DNA of 64,000 bases from Chondrus crispus (taxonomy: Eukaryota; Rhodophyta; Florideophyceae; Gigartinales; Gigartinaceae): assembly GCF_000350225.1 (NCBI RefSeq), contig NW_005179249.1:62001-126000 (forward strand), written 5' to 3'. Positions within the stretch are counted from its first letter, which is position 1, and each line of letters opens with the position of its first letter. Below, piece after piece: positions 45,007 through 55,993 of the stretch. A program made the position numbers and the translations under genes. The notes under the pieces were generated by a model. That model searched no databases. It was given only the letters and a program-made list of their open reading frames with translations, and was not told where the DNA came from.

Positions 45007-45714
45007 GGTCTTCCGTCCCGGGATCCCAAGCCGTTAACCGATAGTCAACACAATGGCAAGCCCACCCGTATAGGAAGTTTGTAGCGATTACTCGGAAACA
45101 TTCTTGGTGCTTGTTCCCGGCGGAGTGTTACAAGCGTATTCTTCTTAAAAATGCCTTAGGGCGCTACCCCTATATGTCGGCCAGTGCGGGTCTTTCGACT
45201 GTGAACTAAATCAAACGTGCCACGAGTAAGCACAACAACTTTGCCTGTAGACGAACCAGGACTTTTGGTTACTACCGCAAACGGTCCCTGCAACCCAAAT
45301 CGGCTTGTCCAAACTTGATACGGTACTGCCTCAGAGGGTCTCCCACAACACAAGAATGAAACTGCCTTCGTCGTACTCGTGTGACTTGTTCACAATCACT
45401 CCTTGGGTCACCCTCTTCCGTGCGAACTTAATCAAGGTACGCGACCTTATACACGTATAGTGAGAGGTTCAGTGTTTAGGCACGTATTCTCTTCACCCAG
45501 GGGACCGAAGTCGTACCTATAGGGCTAATACCGAGAGCGTTACCCACACCGCCGACGCACCTCCCGAAGGCAGAGTGCGGATCGACTAGACCAGTACACT
45601 GTGATCCTCCCCGAGGATCAGTAATTCGTCTCTCGACGATTCTTGGTCGGACCCTCGCTCAAGTCAGATTTCCAATGGCACCAGCCTTTCACCAAGAGCG
45701 AGGGTATGTTCCGC
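45007..45714. other. Leader of copia no. 3, no gene
   Basis: This is part of an unusually long (about 1.3 kb) stretch between 5' LTR and gag in element orientation. I see no ORF with a recognisable domain. Confidence 0.5.
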
Positions 45715-46054
45715 TGAGGATTTGGCAGTGCGTTGGCCACTAGGGACTTTCTTCCTCCCGACAAGCGGAAGGCTCACCCACAGCTCACACAACGACTGCC
45801 ACGACAAAGCAAAAAACTGAGAACTGACGGACCACTGAGGATTTGGCAGTGCGTTGGCCACTAGGGACTTTCTTCCTCCCGACAAGCGGAAGGCTCACCC
45901 ACAGCTCACACAACGACTGCCACGACAAAGCAAAAAAACTGAGAACTGACGGACCACTGAGGATTTGGCAGTGCGTTGGCCACTAGGGACTTTCTTCCTC
46001 CCGACTAGCGGAAGGCTCACCCACAGCTCACACAACGACTGCCACGACAAAGCT
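45715..46054 (-). repeat. About 121-bp tandem repeat in the copia no. 3 leader
   Basis: Units start at 45715, 45836 and 45958 and each begins TGAGGATTTGGCAGTG. The first two are complete and nearly identical; the third diverges after about 46053. The array lies in the untranslated leader, upstream of gag. Confidence 0.85.
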
Positions 46055-46291
46055 GCAAGACCACAAAGTTGATTTCCAAAAACTGGGAACTGACGGACCA
46101 CCAAACTGAAAAATCGGCTGAAACGGTGCTGAAAACGACGGCGAAAACTGAAAAAAACTGAAAAACCAAACTCGAAAGCGGAGACTGAAACTGATACCTT
46201 CTTCTTCTGCTTGACGAGCTGAACAAACTGATACTTGAACGACGGCGAAACTCAAACTTGAACCAAAACGAAGACGACGATCAGCGTTGAA

Positions 46292-46305
46292 CTGGGCCCA
46301 TAACC
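46292..46305 (-). other. Primer-binding site of copia no. 3 (initiator tRNA-Met half molecule)
   Basis: In element orientation it is GGTTATGGGCCCAG, exactly complementary to the conserved anticodon stem-loop sequence CTGGGCCCATAACC of eukaryotic initiator tRNA-Met. It directly abuts the LTR end. Drosophila copia and a few other Pseudoviridae-type elements prime from such a half tRNA rather than the CCA end. Confidence 0.85.
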
Positions 46306-47065
46306 TATAGAAAGGTCAGCGGGGCAGAGGGAAGAAGGATGGTTGAAGGTTGCTGGTGGTTGACGGGAAAAAAAGTTGATGCCATTTTACTCTTGGTCGC
46401 CAACTATTGGCGCTACTTATACTCTTCGAGCTACATACAATACGAGCCATTAGGGCTGGTCACGTGACTCTCCTTCTTGCAGTCGTTGATAATCCAGTGA
46501 CTCTCCCTGTTGCACTCTCGGTTGATAATCAAGTGACTCTCCTACTTCCACTCTCGGTTGATAATCAAATGACTCTCCTTCTTGCACTCTCGGTTGATAA
46601 TCAAGTGACTCTCCTACTTCCACTCTCCGTTGATAATCAAATGACTCTCCTTCTTGCACTCTCTCTCTGCTAATAATTTGGGACCGTTTGAGAGTCAATA
46701 ATATCTGAATGTACTGTACTGTAGATTACAGATTTTACACTACGATTAATAACCACTGTGGCACATACGTCATACGTGTCACACACATGTAGGACGAATG
46801 TCATACGTGTCAGAATGTACTGTAGAGTGCCACGAGGTACATAACTTACACGTGTCAACACCAAAATTGAAACATGCTCGGAAAGGATAGGAAAGTGCAA
46901 CCGTGTACAAATATGACACGTGTCCACGTTGAAGACCAAATATCCTGAGAATGCTATTGCAAGCATTTTAGGTTAATGCTATTGCAAGCATTTTAGGTTT
47001 CGTCGACGTACCCGTGTAATATCTGTCAGGCTTGGAGCTTAGCATGTGGTCGAAGATTTCCAACA
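46306..47065 (-). repeat. 5' LTR of copia no. 3
   Basis: 760 bp, with the same five 36-bp repeats (about 46486-46666). It lacks about 46 bp around 46820 present in the other LTR and has a 25-bp duplication near 46975-47000. Confidence 0.92.
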
Positions 47066-47249
47066 GTCTCACTATCTCTTGAAACGCCTCCTTATCTGAT
47101 TTGCTGCGTGGGTTGCACAGTAAGGAGAATTATACTTATTAAGGTCAATTGATATCAACACATGAAATGGTTAGGACACACAATCACAGCTGCAGTCATT
47201 AATGGACACGATGTAACTTTAAAGTCGAGATTGATAGCACAATGCAACT
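47066..47249 (-). repeat. 5' LTR of copia no. 2, outer part
   Basis: It continues the LTR interrupted at 40094. The first five bases are the GTCTC duplication made by copia no. 3. It matches 35316-35495 with many substitutions. Confidence 0.85.
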
Positions 47250-48114
47250 GCTCCTTGACGTAGCACTTGAAATGGGAGCACAAAACTTGTTTGGCAGACC
47301 TATTAAAGGATTCATTGCATGGCGAACGTTTAAGCTCGAGGATTTACTGGAGTCAAGACAGCGCCTTATTTGTTAGAGAGGTACAGGCAACCTCTTAATA
47401 ACGCTCAACCCTTGGCGGACGTCATCGCAGACCTCTCAACAGACCGTTTGCAGTACGCGGACAATCTTGCGAAATATGATTGTCATAGCCATGTGATTCT
47501 GAATGTTGTACAAAGTCGAGACCCGGTGACGTGGCGTGAAAGAGATAGACTCAGAAAAATAGCTAAACAGCGAAGAAGGAGAAGAATTGAGTTCTTTAGC
47601 GCTGGCGATGGAGAGCGGTTACGTCTGGATACTACTGGCCACAAACAAACTCAGGCAATTCCAGAGGTAGCGCAGTACTGTGCACTTTGTGGTACCAAGA
47701 AAAAGGGATGGAGAGGACATAAGTCTACATTGAAATGCTCCCTGTGCAACGTTTATGTTTGCCCCGCATTTACACGGGGCTGTGGCGGAGTTGCTGGTAT
47801 ATTTGGCACTCAACGGCAGCTTTAGGGGCCCGTGGTGTTCTGGCTCCTGTTGGAAAATCGGGGAGAAGTGTATGTGAGCAATTTCTTGGCATTGGTTCTG
47901 TTGAAGAAGTACAGCCTTCTGCGTGTGAAAGATAGACCGAGTTGGGAAGTAGTCGTCGGCGACGGCGTTCCGTAGCCAGACATGAATCTGCGGTCGAAGA
48001 GGGGAACGGATTGGCGAAGGAAAGTTCGACAAATATGGAGTAGATTTCAGTTCTGATGATGACGCGGACACTTGCAGTGAAGTATTAATTTTAGTAAAAA
48101 CCTATGTGCTTTAA
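47250..48114 (+). pseudogene. Right half of the split transposase-like gene
   Basis: It continues the gene cut at 35064. Sense passes through several frames: HLKWEHK, then RPIKGFIAWRTFKLEDLLE, then 47370-47825 with YRQPLNNAQPLADVIADL, a basic RDRLRKIAKQRRRRR segment and a cysteine cluster YCALCGTKKKGWRGHKSTLKC followed by CNVYVC. A final acidic stretch DFSSDDDADTCSE ends at TAA 48112-48114. A C-terminal Cys-rich CxxC...CxxC...C zinc domain after a DDE core recalls piggyBac-type transposases, but the match is by pattern only. At least two frameshifts make it non-functional even without the copia insertion. Confidence 0.45.
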
Positions 48115-48154
48115 AGTCCACAAAAGTGGACCGTACTAGACTGGACTGCAGTTG

Positions 48155-48205
48155 TGTGAACGAGTTCTTGGGTAGTCCCGGGATGGGCGGTCGTAGGTGG
48201 GGTTT

Positions 48206-48249
<44 letters not shown>

Positions 48250-48423
48250 AGGTGGGTGCTGGCGCGGCTTTTATAGAGCCGCGCCGGCATGGAACCTCTA
48301 ACATGGTTAACTATGTAACCTCCGTGTAACCTCCGTGTAACTTCGACCAATAGGTGACTTCAGAAAAGATCCGTAAAATATCTGAAAATCCACATCATAA
48401 CATGTACAGCAATGTATCCCACA
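48155..48423 (-). repeat. 3' LTR of gypsy no. 3
   Basis: 269 bp. It contains a (GT)n run (48212-48248), a perfect GCGCGGCTTTTATAGAGCCGCGC hairpin region and a doubled CCTCCGTGTAA. It is nearly identical to 54639-54903 apart from the GT-run. Confidence 0.92.
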
Positions 48424-48518
48424 CGGCCCCCCGGCTAAACGGCGACCGACCTCGGCGCCAATCAGCGTAATTCAGATAGAGGTCGTAGATCCTAGGAAAC
48501 TGAAGAGCTATTGAATCA

Positions 48519-48591
48519 GCATCGGTAGCTCAGTCGGTTAAGGCACCTTCTTGGATGTCAGGGGTCCGGGGTTTGAACCCCGGTGGGTACA
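48519..48591 (+). tRNA. tRNA-like sequence, probably degenerate or SINE head
   Basis: A 73-base stretch has a D-arm with perfect A box TAGCTCAGTCGG (48526-48537) and a T-arm with B box GGTTTGAACCC (48570-48580; stem CGGGG/CCCCG). The anticodon loop region CTTGGAT would give TGG (Pro), but the anticodon stem and the acceptor ends do not pair well by eye, and the T loop has T in place of the invariant C. So it is a degenerate tRNA gene or the head of a tRNA-derived SINE. It lies in the 3' untranslated part of gypsy no. 3, opposite to that element's direction. Confidence 0.45.
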
Positions 48592-49146
48592 CTGCATCTT
48601 CGAGCTGGGTGTAAGCAGGGAAGTAGTTTACGTATAGGATATATACGTACTATAAGCCAACGTGACCATGTCTAGGATTCAGGGGAAGCAAGGATCGGGA
48701 TCTGTAGCCGTATCACATCTGACGACCAACTCTCCATATGAGCCGGGGGCGTAGTCAGGATTAAGTTCCTGTCAGCGTGCATTGGAGAGAACAGATGAGG
48801 ATGGCATACAGCGCCAGAGGCAACTTGCCCACAGACACCAGATCCGAGAACGCAGGAAAGCGGGGGTCCCTTGGAGGCGAAGATCACGGGCGGCTGTGCA
48901 CCAAACAGCTTGTCTCAATCGACCAAATATTTTAGTCACCGGTATCGTCGTATACCTTAGTTGAGCTTATGTAATAGTAGCTGCTCATGTAGCTAGGTAT
49001 CGTGACGCCCGATATAAATCAGTTTTCCAATATCCAAACAGAACGCTGTTCTCCATGAAAAGAGACGATGTATTTCCAATAGCTAACGCATGATGCATAA
49101 ATTCCAAAGCGATGCGCAATGAGTTCTTCCAACACGAAATGTTTCC
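48592..49146. other. 3' untranslated interval of gypsy no. 3
   Basis: Lies between the tRNA-like sequence and the end of pol. No ORF with a recognisable domain. If the tRNA-like part heads a SINE, its body would be here, but I cannot see a clear tail. Confidence 0.4.
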
Positions 49147-52100
49147 TTAATTCAACAAATGATCCGGGAGCTGGTAGTAGTGAACCAGACGTCGAGCATG
49201 GATCGGCCTGCGCGACAAGCGACGTTGCTGTGAGCATAACTCGTAGCGAGGGTGGTCCGCTTTCTTCACGGTACAGGGGCCGTAGTACTTCGAAATCAGA
49301 GGCGGCCATTTCACAGTCGCGCGCAAAGCACCTCTTCGGCATACTAGCACCTTTTCTTCTACCTGGAATGTATCGGCAGGTTTACGGTTTGGTGATTTGG
49401 TGTGGTGGTCGTGCCTTTTTGCACGCAGGTTGGCCGATGCCAGCAGCTCAATTTGGCGGTGTGCCAATGCAGATGTGGGTAGAAGTGGGGTAGCATCCAC
49501 TGAACTGAGTCGAGGCGGATGGCCATACAATAGCTCGAACGGGGAACATCCTTCGGCAAGGCGACGTCGTCGATATCCGTACAGGACTTTTGGTAAACTT
49601 TTATCCCATTCTCGTGCATTCCTGTGCGCCATCTTTGCTACGGACTTCTTAATTGTCCCGACCATTCGATCTGCTTTCCCATTCGACTGCGGTGCGTATG
49701 CAAGCGCAGGCTTCCATGAAATGCCGTGAAGTTTGGAAAACTCTTCAACAGCTGTGGATAGGAACGACGTAGCATTGTCCGAAATCATCTTTCTCGGGGG
49801 TCCGAACGAAAACATGATATCATTTTTTAGGAAAGCCAGTACGACATCACTGGTACAGTTTGGATAGGACATAGCGATTGGCCATCCTGTGAGATGTTTC
49901 ACCGCCACGAAGATGTAGCGATGGCCGGACGACGTTGTTGGAAATGCCCCGGGGAAGTCAATTGAGAAGACGTCAAACATTGTGGTCAAGGGTAACTTCA
50001 AGGACGTCCGGTAGGTCGGTAGCAGCGTAAACATCTGACAGTCATGACAGCTGCGGACATAATCGTGGATGTCCCTGTGCATCTTCATCCACCAGTATCG
50101 ATCCGACACGAACTGCCTGGTGGTATTGAGATCCCAGTGTCCAATGTCGTCATGAAATGTCTTCAGAATTCCAACACGTTGATACAACGGAGGAATTGCC
50201 CGGATTCCATGCAGTGTGCGCCTGAAGAGCTGACCATTTACAAATAGATAGGACTTTGAGGCTCTTTTGACCTGCCCGTCGTACTTTCCGTCTTTCGTTG
50301 AGAACTCGAAACGGGTGAGATACTTTTGCACGTCCAGGAGGAGAGGTTCGAAATCTCCTTTGTCTGAAACATGCAGTACCAAGCCAAATTTTATTTCCTC
50401 CTTCGCCAGACCCTGGCCTGGACGGGAGAGGTAGTCGGCTGCATGATTGTCCTCCCCTGGGCGATAGACTATGCGAAAGTCGTACTCAGCGAGAAGGTCT
50501 AGCCAGCGGGCAAGGCGACCATGTACGTCTTTCTTCTGAAATGCATGGCGCAGAGCCTGGTGATCGGTGACAAGAGTGAAGGTCTCTGACAATAGGTAGA
50601 CTCGGAACTGCTTCAACGCAAAGATGACTGCTAGGGCTTCTCTCTCGCAAGCGGAGTAGTTGCGTTCTGCCTGGTTCAGGGTTCGACTAGCACACTATAC
50701 AGGGTGGATACGCGAGTCGTCTTTCTTCTGTGATAGTACTGCCCCAACGACGTGGGACGAATCATCAGTCTCTACGATAAAGGGTGTTAGGAAGTCCGGG
50801 TAAGCGAGCACTGGCGGCGAACAGAGCTTTCGCTTCAAGGCATCGAAGGCATCTTGCATTTCCGAGTTCCAGCAGAAATGTACTTGTGCGGACGTTTTAT
50901 CGTGTAAGGCAGCGGCGATCTTGGCAAATCCCTTAATGAAACGCCTATAGTATGATGCAAGGCCCAGAAAGCTGCGTAGTTCCGTCTTGTTTGCGGGCGT
51001 TCTTGCTTCAGCAATCGCCCGGGTCTTCTCGGGATCTACACGAATGCCAGTGGCAGTTACGATATGTCCCAATAGATGAATCTCAGGCTGTGCAAAGGCG
51101 CATTTGCTTGCTTTGATTTTTAGGCCATGTCGCTTGAGGATATGGAGCACCTCTTCGACATGTGGGAGGTTGTCTTTCAGATTTTTGGAGAATACCACCA
51201 CATCATCTAAATACACCTTAGTGAAGGGTATAGTCCGAAGAATTGAGTCCATCATTCGTTGGAACGTTGCAGGGGCGTTCATTAACCCAAATGGCATGAC
51301 TTCAAACTGGAAGGTACCAAGTCGACTCGTGAAGGAGGTCTTTTCTTTGCACTGTTCATCCATCTGTATTTGCCAATAACCTGAAAAGAGATCCAAAGAG
51401 GTGAAGTACCTGCTTCCACTTAGGTCCTCAAGTATTTCTTCAATGTTTGGTAAGGGCCAGCGATCCGGCTTCATAACTTTGTTGAGCGTGCGATAGTCCA
51501 CGCAAAATCGTGGCTTCCCATCCTTCTTGGTGGCAATGACAACAGGGAAAGACCAAGCCGACACGGAAGGCCTAATTATTCCGGCTTTCAGCATCTTGTC
51601 TATCTCTTCTCGAACGACTTGGTTGTGCTTGGTGATAAACGCCGATTACGATGGTATATCGGGTTCTCGTCCGTAAGGTCAAAAGAATGTGTGACTGGCA
51701 CCCTTGCCGGTCGAAGGTCGTCCAAACACCAAGCAACGATGTCTTTACTAGCAACATGTGTAAGAGCACTTTTCGGTACGCGAGTGGCAGGTGGCCGATC
51801 TTATCATGAATGAGTGCCATTTGGTCTCCCCATTCCTCGTAATGGGTGCCCGTATGGTCAGGAGACGGAGTTGTCTCGAGTCGGGCACTCTCAATAGCTC
51901 CAGAAGTTCCATTTTGACGGGAACTGTTACGATTTCCTGGGTTGCCTCCTGTCGAATTTGGAGGGGGAACGGTTGGCGCTTCATCACCGTTTCCTTCCGG
52001 GTCTTGAGATAAGCCCCAGTAGGTGGCCGGAGACGGTCCATCATCATCAGAATCATCATTCCAGGGGAGTCCACCAGGTTCACATTCTTCCGGGGCGGCT

Positions 52101-52581
52101 TGACGTCTTCGTCCTCCTCGACATCTTGAATTTCATACTCCGGGTATTTGTTCTCTGCTTCAAGTGGTGCGGAGCCGTTGGCGACCTGATTCCCATTCTC
52201 GGGTTCGGGAATATCCAGATCTTCAGGTGGGGTGGAGAGGTCCATTTCGGGTTCGGCAGATGGTGTAGTGGGCAGTTCAACTTGCTCTTGTGGGGCCTCA
52301 TCCACTTCATCATCTACACTTCCTTCTTCTTCACTGGTCCTTGATATGTCATTTTCCATCACTTCGCCTTCTGGTTGAGTAGCAATGGGGTTGGGATCCG
52401 TACTGCCGTTTGGGTTGGGCACAGGAGTCTCAGACAGAACGGCCATGCAAGGTTCACCAGTCATACCTTGGCAGTCTCGTGAATGACAGAAGTGGAAAAG
52501 AAGCTCCGATGCGCTTGACGTGTCTTGTCCCCCATTAGAATCTTCTTGCATAGTGTCCGCGACTAATACTATATCTTCCAT
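49147..52581 (-). pseudogene. pol: gypsy no. 3 pol: acidic linker, RT, RNase H, integrase
   Basis: A frame from the ATG at 52581 encodes an acidic, Pro/Glu-rich linker. After two or more frameshifts (51570-51830) RT is in frame from 51594: CVDYRTLNKVMKPD, FTSLDLFSGYWQI, MPFGLMNAPATFQ, YLDDVVVF. TAG at 50695-50697 interrupts the RNase H start (CAG-like), and the same frame continues through NQAERNYSACEREALAV and LVTDHQALRHAF. Integrase has HHCC and core motifs SIDFPGAF and KMISDNATSFL, but the third acidic residue is Asp in NGKADRMVGTIKK where family members usually have Glu. It ends at TAA 49147-49149. Confidence 0.88.
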
Positions 52582-52594
52582 AATTATGGTTTGG

Positions 52595-54597
52595 TTAATT
52601 TAAATCACCGCTCTCACTCATCTCATCATTAGTTTCGTTGGAATCGTCATCGGAGGCGAGCGACGGCATTTCTTCATTGGTGTCATCCTCCTCGAGTACT
52701 GGTGTCACGAAGGCTGCAAAGGGGTCCTGCTCAATTTTCTTCCCAGCGGTTGTATTCGATAAAATGGTGACGACGTACTCCTCCGAATCGGAAAGTAAGG
52801 AGAACTCATCGAATTCCCCGGTGTCGTTCAACTCTCCTTCGACACCGGAAGTGAAGTCCTCACTATCAGTACCTGTATTCACGATATGGGTGCTGGAGCG
52901 GTCATATTCCAAGCCAAGATGTACGGTCCTATCCTGGAATGAAAGCTTTACCATTTGCCTGCGAAGATCAATCCGAGCAGCCAAGGTTTCCAATGTCGGG
53001 CACCCAATGATAAGATCAAAAGGCATATTTAGCACAACAAGAAAGTCGATTGGGACTGTCAAGTCGGTAAACGAGACGGGAACTCTCGAGACAGTTTCGA
53101 TACACTGTGAGGTATCACCGTTGGCGACAGTGATTTGCCGGGATGTAGGAGACGGGGTCAGAGAGAGTTCGTCTGAGAGCCGACTAGACATCAAGTTTGG
53201 AATTGCCCCGGAATCTAGAAGTGCCTGTACCTCTTTGGAGTAGATCTTGACGGGGACCAACTTGAGTCTACGAGGGATGCTTGTATCCCCCACTGTGGCA
53301 ATCTTTGTCTTCCTTGTGCCTGAGCGGAACAACTTCTGCATTTCCTTCTTCGCGTCATCAGCGTCACCTCGAACCAGCTGGCTGAACGTGATACCAGATG
53401 AGGCCCTGGCGAGTTCGGTGAGGAGACTGTCCCTTCCTACATGTCTGCTGAGCTTAGCCACTTTGTTAGACTTCGGAGCAGTCTTCTTCTTCGTCCTGCG
53501 GTTCTTCGGTGGAATACGAATTAGAACTCCTGGGGCTGAATGGCGATGCGGGGGCATGTATTCCATCGGGCCGACCATCGAAGGAGTCGGTTGCGGGGCA
53601 GCAGCTGAGTGATGCTGCTTCGGCCGTGGTTCTCCCTGAGCATTTCGCTTTAAGGAAGCCACTACTTCCGGTTTGGGTGATGAAACTCCTTCTGTAACAA
53701 CCAGAGAATGCTCATCAGCAAACTTTACTTTCTTGATTTCTATTCCTCCCTGATTCTTCTTCGGTTCATCTTCCCTTGAGGCTTTAGCCTTCGCCCAACA
53801 GGCGGGTTCAGCGTGTCCAACCTTACCGCAATAAGAGCACCGAGTTCCCCGATGGGGGTTATCAGGGCACTTATTGGCGCCATGACCCTGCCTTCCACAG
53901 TACGAACAGGGGCGTTCGTCAATCGGGGGCTTATTGAACCCTCTCTGAGACTTCTTCACTAGAAGAGAGAGTTCAGCTAGTTAGGAGGTCAGAGTTTCCA
54001 ACTTATCTTCGTAATCACTCTTGAAGGTGGTTCTGGTTTCTTGGGGACCTGAAAGTGAAGTCGATGGTGACAAATGCTTGAACGGAGAATAACCGACGGG
54101 GCTGAATTCTTTCCTGTTGCGGTCGAACATCTTCATAGCGTCAATCAATTCGTTGTACGTGGTTGGGCTGCCGAACATAACGAACTGAATCAACGCGGGA
54201 TGACCTTGAATGGACTTGCGGAGAAGTCCCAGCTTAGCAGAATCGTTGAATTCGGCTGCAGAGTACAAACTCTCCGCCCTCTTGACGAACGAAATCACAT
54301 CATTATCTCGAAGCCTGAGGTCGATGGCCGAACGTATTGCCACCTCAGGATCATCCTGAGGTTGAAACTTGTCGAAGAAGGCCTTCTTGACTGCAGAGTA
54401 GTTCATGGCCTCCGCTGTGAGGGTTTCACCAGCGGCGAAACGGCTGTAGTAGAAATAGGATGCCGGGCCATCGAGGAACGGAAGCAGTCCTTCTGCCTTC
54501 TCTTGGTCGTCCTTCTCTTTCATCAAACGTTGTCGAAATAGAAGAAGAACTTCTTGACGTCGACGGAATCGTCAGAAGTCCCTGAGAATGAAATAGA
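52595..54597 (-). pseudogene. gag: gypsy no. 3 gag-protease, broken
   Basis: The N-terminal Gag segment (SDDSVDVKKFFFYFDNV) is in a different frame from the main part, which opens at 54526 (KEKDDQEKAEGLLPFLDG). TAA at 53981-53983 lies in phase (CAA-like), followed by two zinc knuckles, CSYCGRQGHGANKC and CSYCGKVGHAEPAC, and a retropepsin-like domain (ALLDSGAIPNLMS, LIIGCPTLE). It stops at 52595, and pol begins in another frame 14 bp on. Confidence 0.85.
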
Positions 54598-54638
54598 GAC
54601 CTGCCCACGGCGGGTGGGGTCCCTCGACAGAAGTACCA

Positions 54639-54903
54639 TGTGAACGAGTTCTTGGGTGGTCCCGGGATGGGCGGTCGTAGGTGGGGTTTATTGTGTGTCT
54701 GTGAGTGTGTGTGTGTGTATGTGTGTGTCGGGTGGGTGCTGGCGCGGCTTTTATAGAGCCGCGCCAGCATCGAACTCCTAACATGGTTAACCATGTAACC
54801 TCCGTGTAACCTCCGTGTAACTTCGACCAATAGGTGACTTCAGAAAAGATCCGTAAAATATCTGAAGATCCATATCATAACATGTACAGCAATGTATGCC
54901 ACA
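54639..54903 (-). repeat. 5' LTR of gypsy no. 3
   Basis: 265 bp, near-identical to 48155-48423. The inside neighbour (complement of 54619-54638) is TGGTACTTCTGTCGAGGGAC, a primer-binding site of the CCA-end type. Confidence 0.92.
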
Positions 54904-55993
54904 AGTTGCGAGCAGGCATATGGACCCGACTTCACCGTCACCGTCCGCCTTAACGGGTACACTTCGAGCGGTGAATTGCACATGGTTGGAAAGCGAGAGT
55001 CGCATTCCCCCGGTATACCAAAATTCAGATCGCACAACCAGCAAAAAGCACCTGTTTACCACCCTACAATTTTGGGTTCACTTGAGTGAATCTTACAACC
55101 TCAGATTAGGGATATAGTCGATTGCCCGTATCTAACATGATATGTAGAGCACCTATTTCCTCAATTCAGCAGAATTGAGCTTGATTGCGTCATGCAATCT
55201 GGAATGCATTCAGGACGCATCCGAACATGCAATGCAGTATAGGCACAATTCTCGCAAGCATCTCTAACAGAATAAACACAACAACATCATCCGCCTTTTC
55301 AGCCCTGACCATCGTCTGACACTTGATGCGTACTGCAAAGAGGGGCAACTATTTTGTGCACGAAGAGGGTGGTTATCATGTGAGACACATGTCCAGGTGT
55401 CAGTGTTCCCATCGCAGGGAGCAGCATCTGACATGTAGGTAAAAAACTGAAGAGATACCATAGCAACCTCCTGTATGAAAATGGATGGAGCACTTTACTC
55501 TGCTGAGATACGATACTCTCCGCATTGATTTATGACCCCATGGTGAACTTATTTCTAACTCGTACATGAACATCTGAGTACTCGTGGATCTGAGTACTTC
55601 AAGAAGAAGTTGCCGTAAAAGGCACCGATATTCCGCAGAAAGGCAGCAGCCGTAGTTTTCTGATAACCTTAGAGTGCATGGGTGAAGTATTGGTATGGAA
55701 ACAAGACGTTTTTGTTTGAATATGCATTGATACTTCTTCTCATTGCTTTTACTTTAAACTAAAACGGGGTACATCGCGATGCCCACACACACAGCCAACT
55801 AAGGATACCCTTTTACGAGCAACTACACTTCATGAAAGGGACTTGAAATTGTTTTTGCGATGTATTGGCATTGAGACTGAAACAGCTGTCGTCGACTCTG
55901 AGACTAACAAAGAATTTGATAATCCCATTGTGGCCCGTTGAGTCCATTCTGACAACTGCACTCCAGGTGGTGCGGGTAGCTCAGCGAGCATTC
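54904..55993. other. No recognised gene
   Basis: Unique AT-richer DNA between the gypsy element and the secreted peptide gene. Short ORFs only. It contains the 3' flank of the peptide gene. Confidence 0.4.

Larger units (their letters stand above)
40095..47065 (-). mobile_element. Ty1/copia element no. 3, nearly intact, nested in copia no. 2 LTR
   Basis: 6971 bp with LTRs 40095-40865 and 46306-47065, and a perfect target duplication GTCTC at 40090-40094 and 47066-47070. In element orientation each LTR starts TGTTGG; the polypurine tract GAGGGGGAG lies inside the 3' LTR (complement of 40867-40875). The LTRs differ by one deletion of about 46 bp and a 25-bp duplication in the right copy, plus few substitutions. 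It is the youngest insertion in this nest. Confidence 0.93.
35065..47249 (-). mobile_element. Ty1/copia element no. 2, interrupted by copia no. 3
   Basis: LTRs are at 35065-35495 and at 39844-40094 plus 47066-47249 (the second is split by copia no. 3). Removing the inserted 6971 bp leaves an element of about 5.2 kb. The flanking pentamers ACTCC (35060-35064) and GCTCC (47250-47254) are a target duplication with one mismatch. The LTRs are clearly diverged and pol has many breaks, so it is older than copia no. 3. Confidence 0.85.
48155..54903 (-). mobile_element. Ty3/gypsy element no. 3, complete but inactive
   Basis: 6749 bp, bounded by LTRs of 269 and 265 bp and by a perfect target duplication AGTTG (48150-48154 and 54904-54908). 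In element orientation the LTR starts TGTGG and ends TTCACA; the primer site TGGTACTTCTGTCG abuts the 5' LTR, and a G-rich polypurine tract (complement of 48426-48431) abuts the 3' LTR. It has gag, two zinc knuckles, protease, RT, RNase H and integrase, without a chromodomain. It is unrelated to the large elements A and B. Confidence 0.92.

Noticed and set aside
48116-48131. GTCCAC-AAAA-GTGGAC inverted repeat as a terminator or transposon end
   Set aside because: Too short, and no partner copy found at the other side of the split gene.
9346-54526. Reassigned genetic code (TAA/TAG read as Gln)
   Set aside because: Stops occur at Gln positions in several elements, but copia no. 3 (1160 codons) and gypsy B pol (over 1200 codons) contain no in-frame TAA or TAG, TGA also appears at Arg positions, and frameshifts accompany the stops. 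Decay explains it better.
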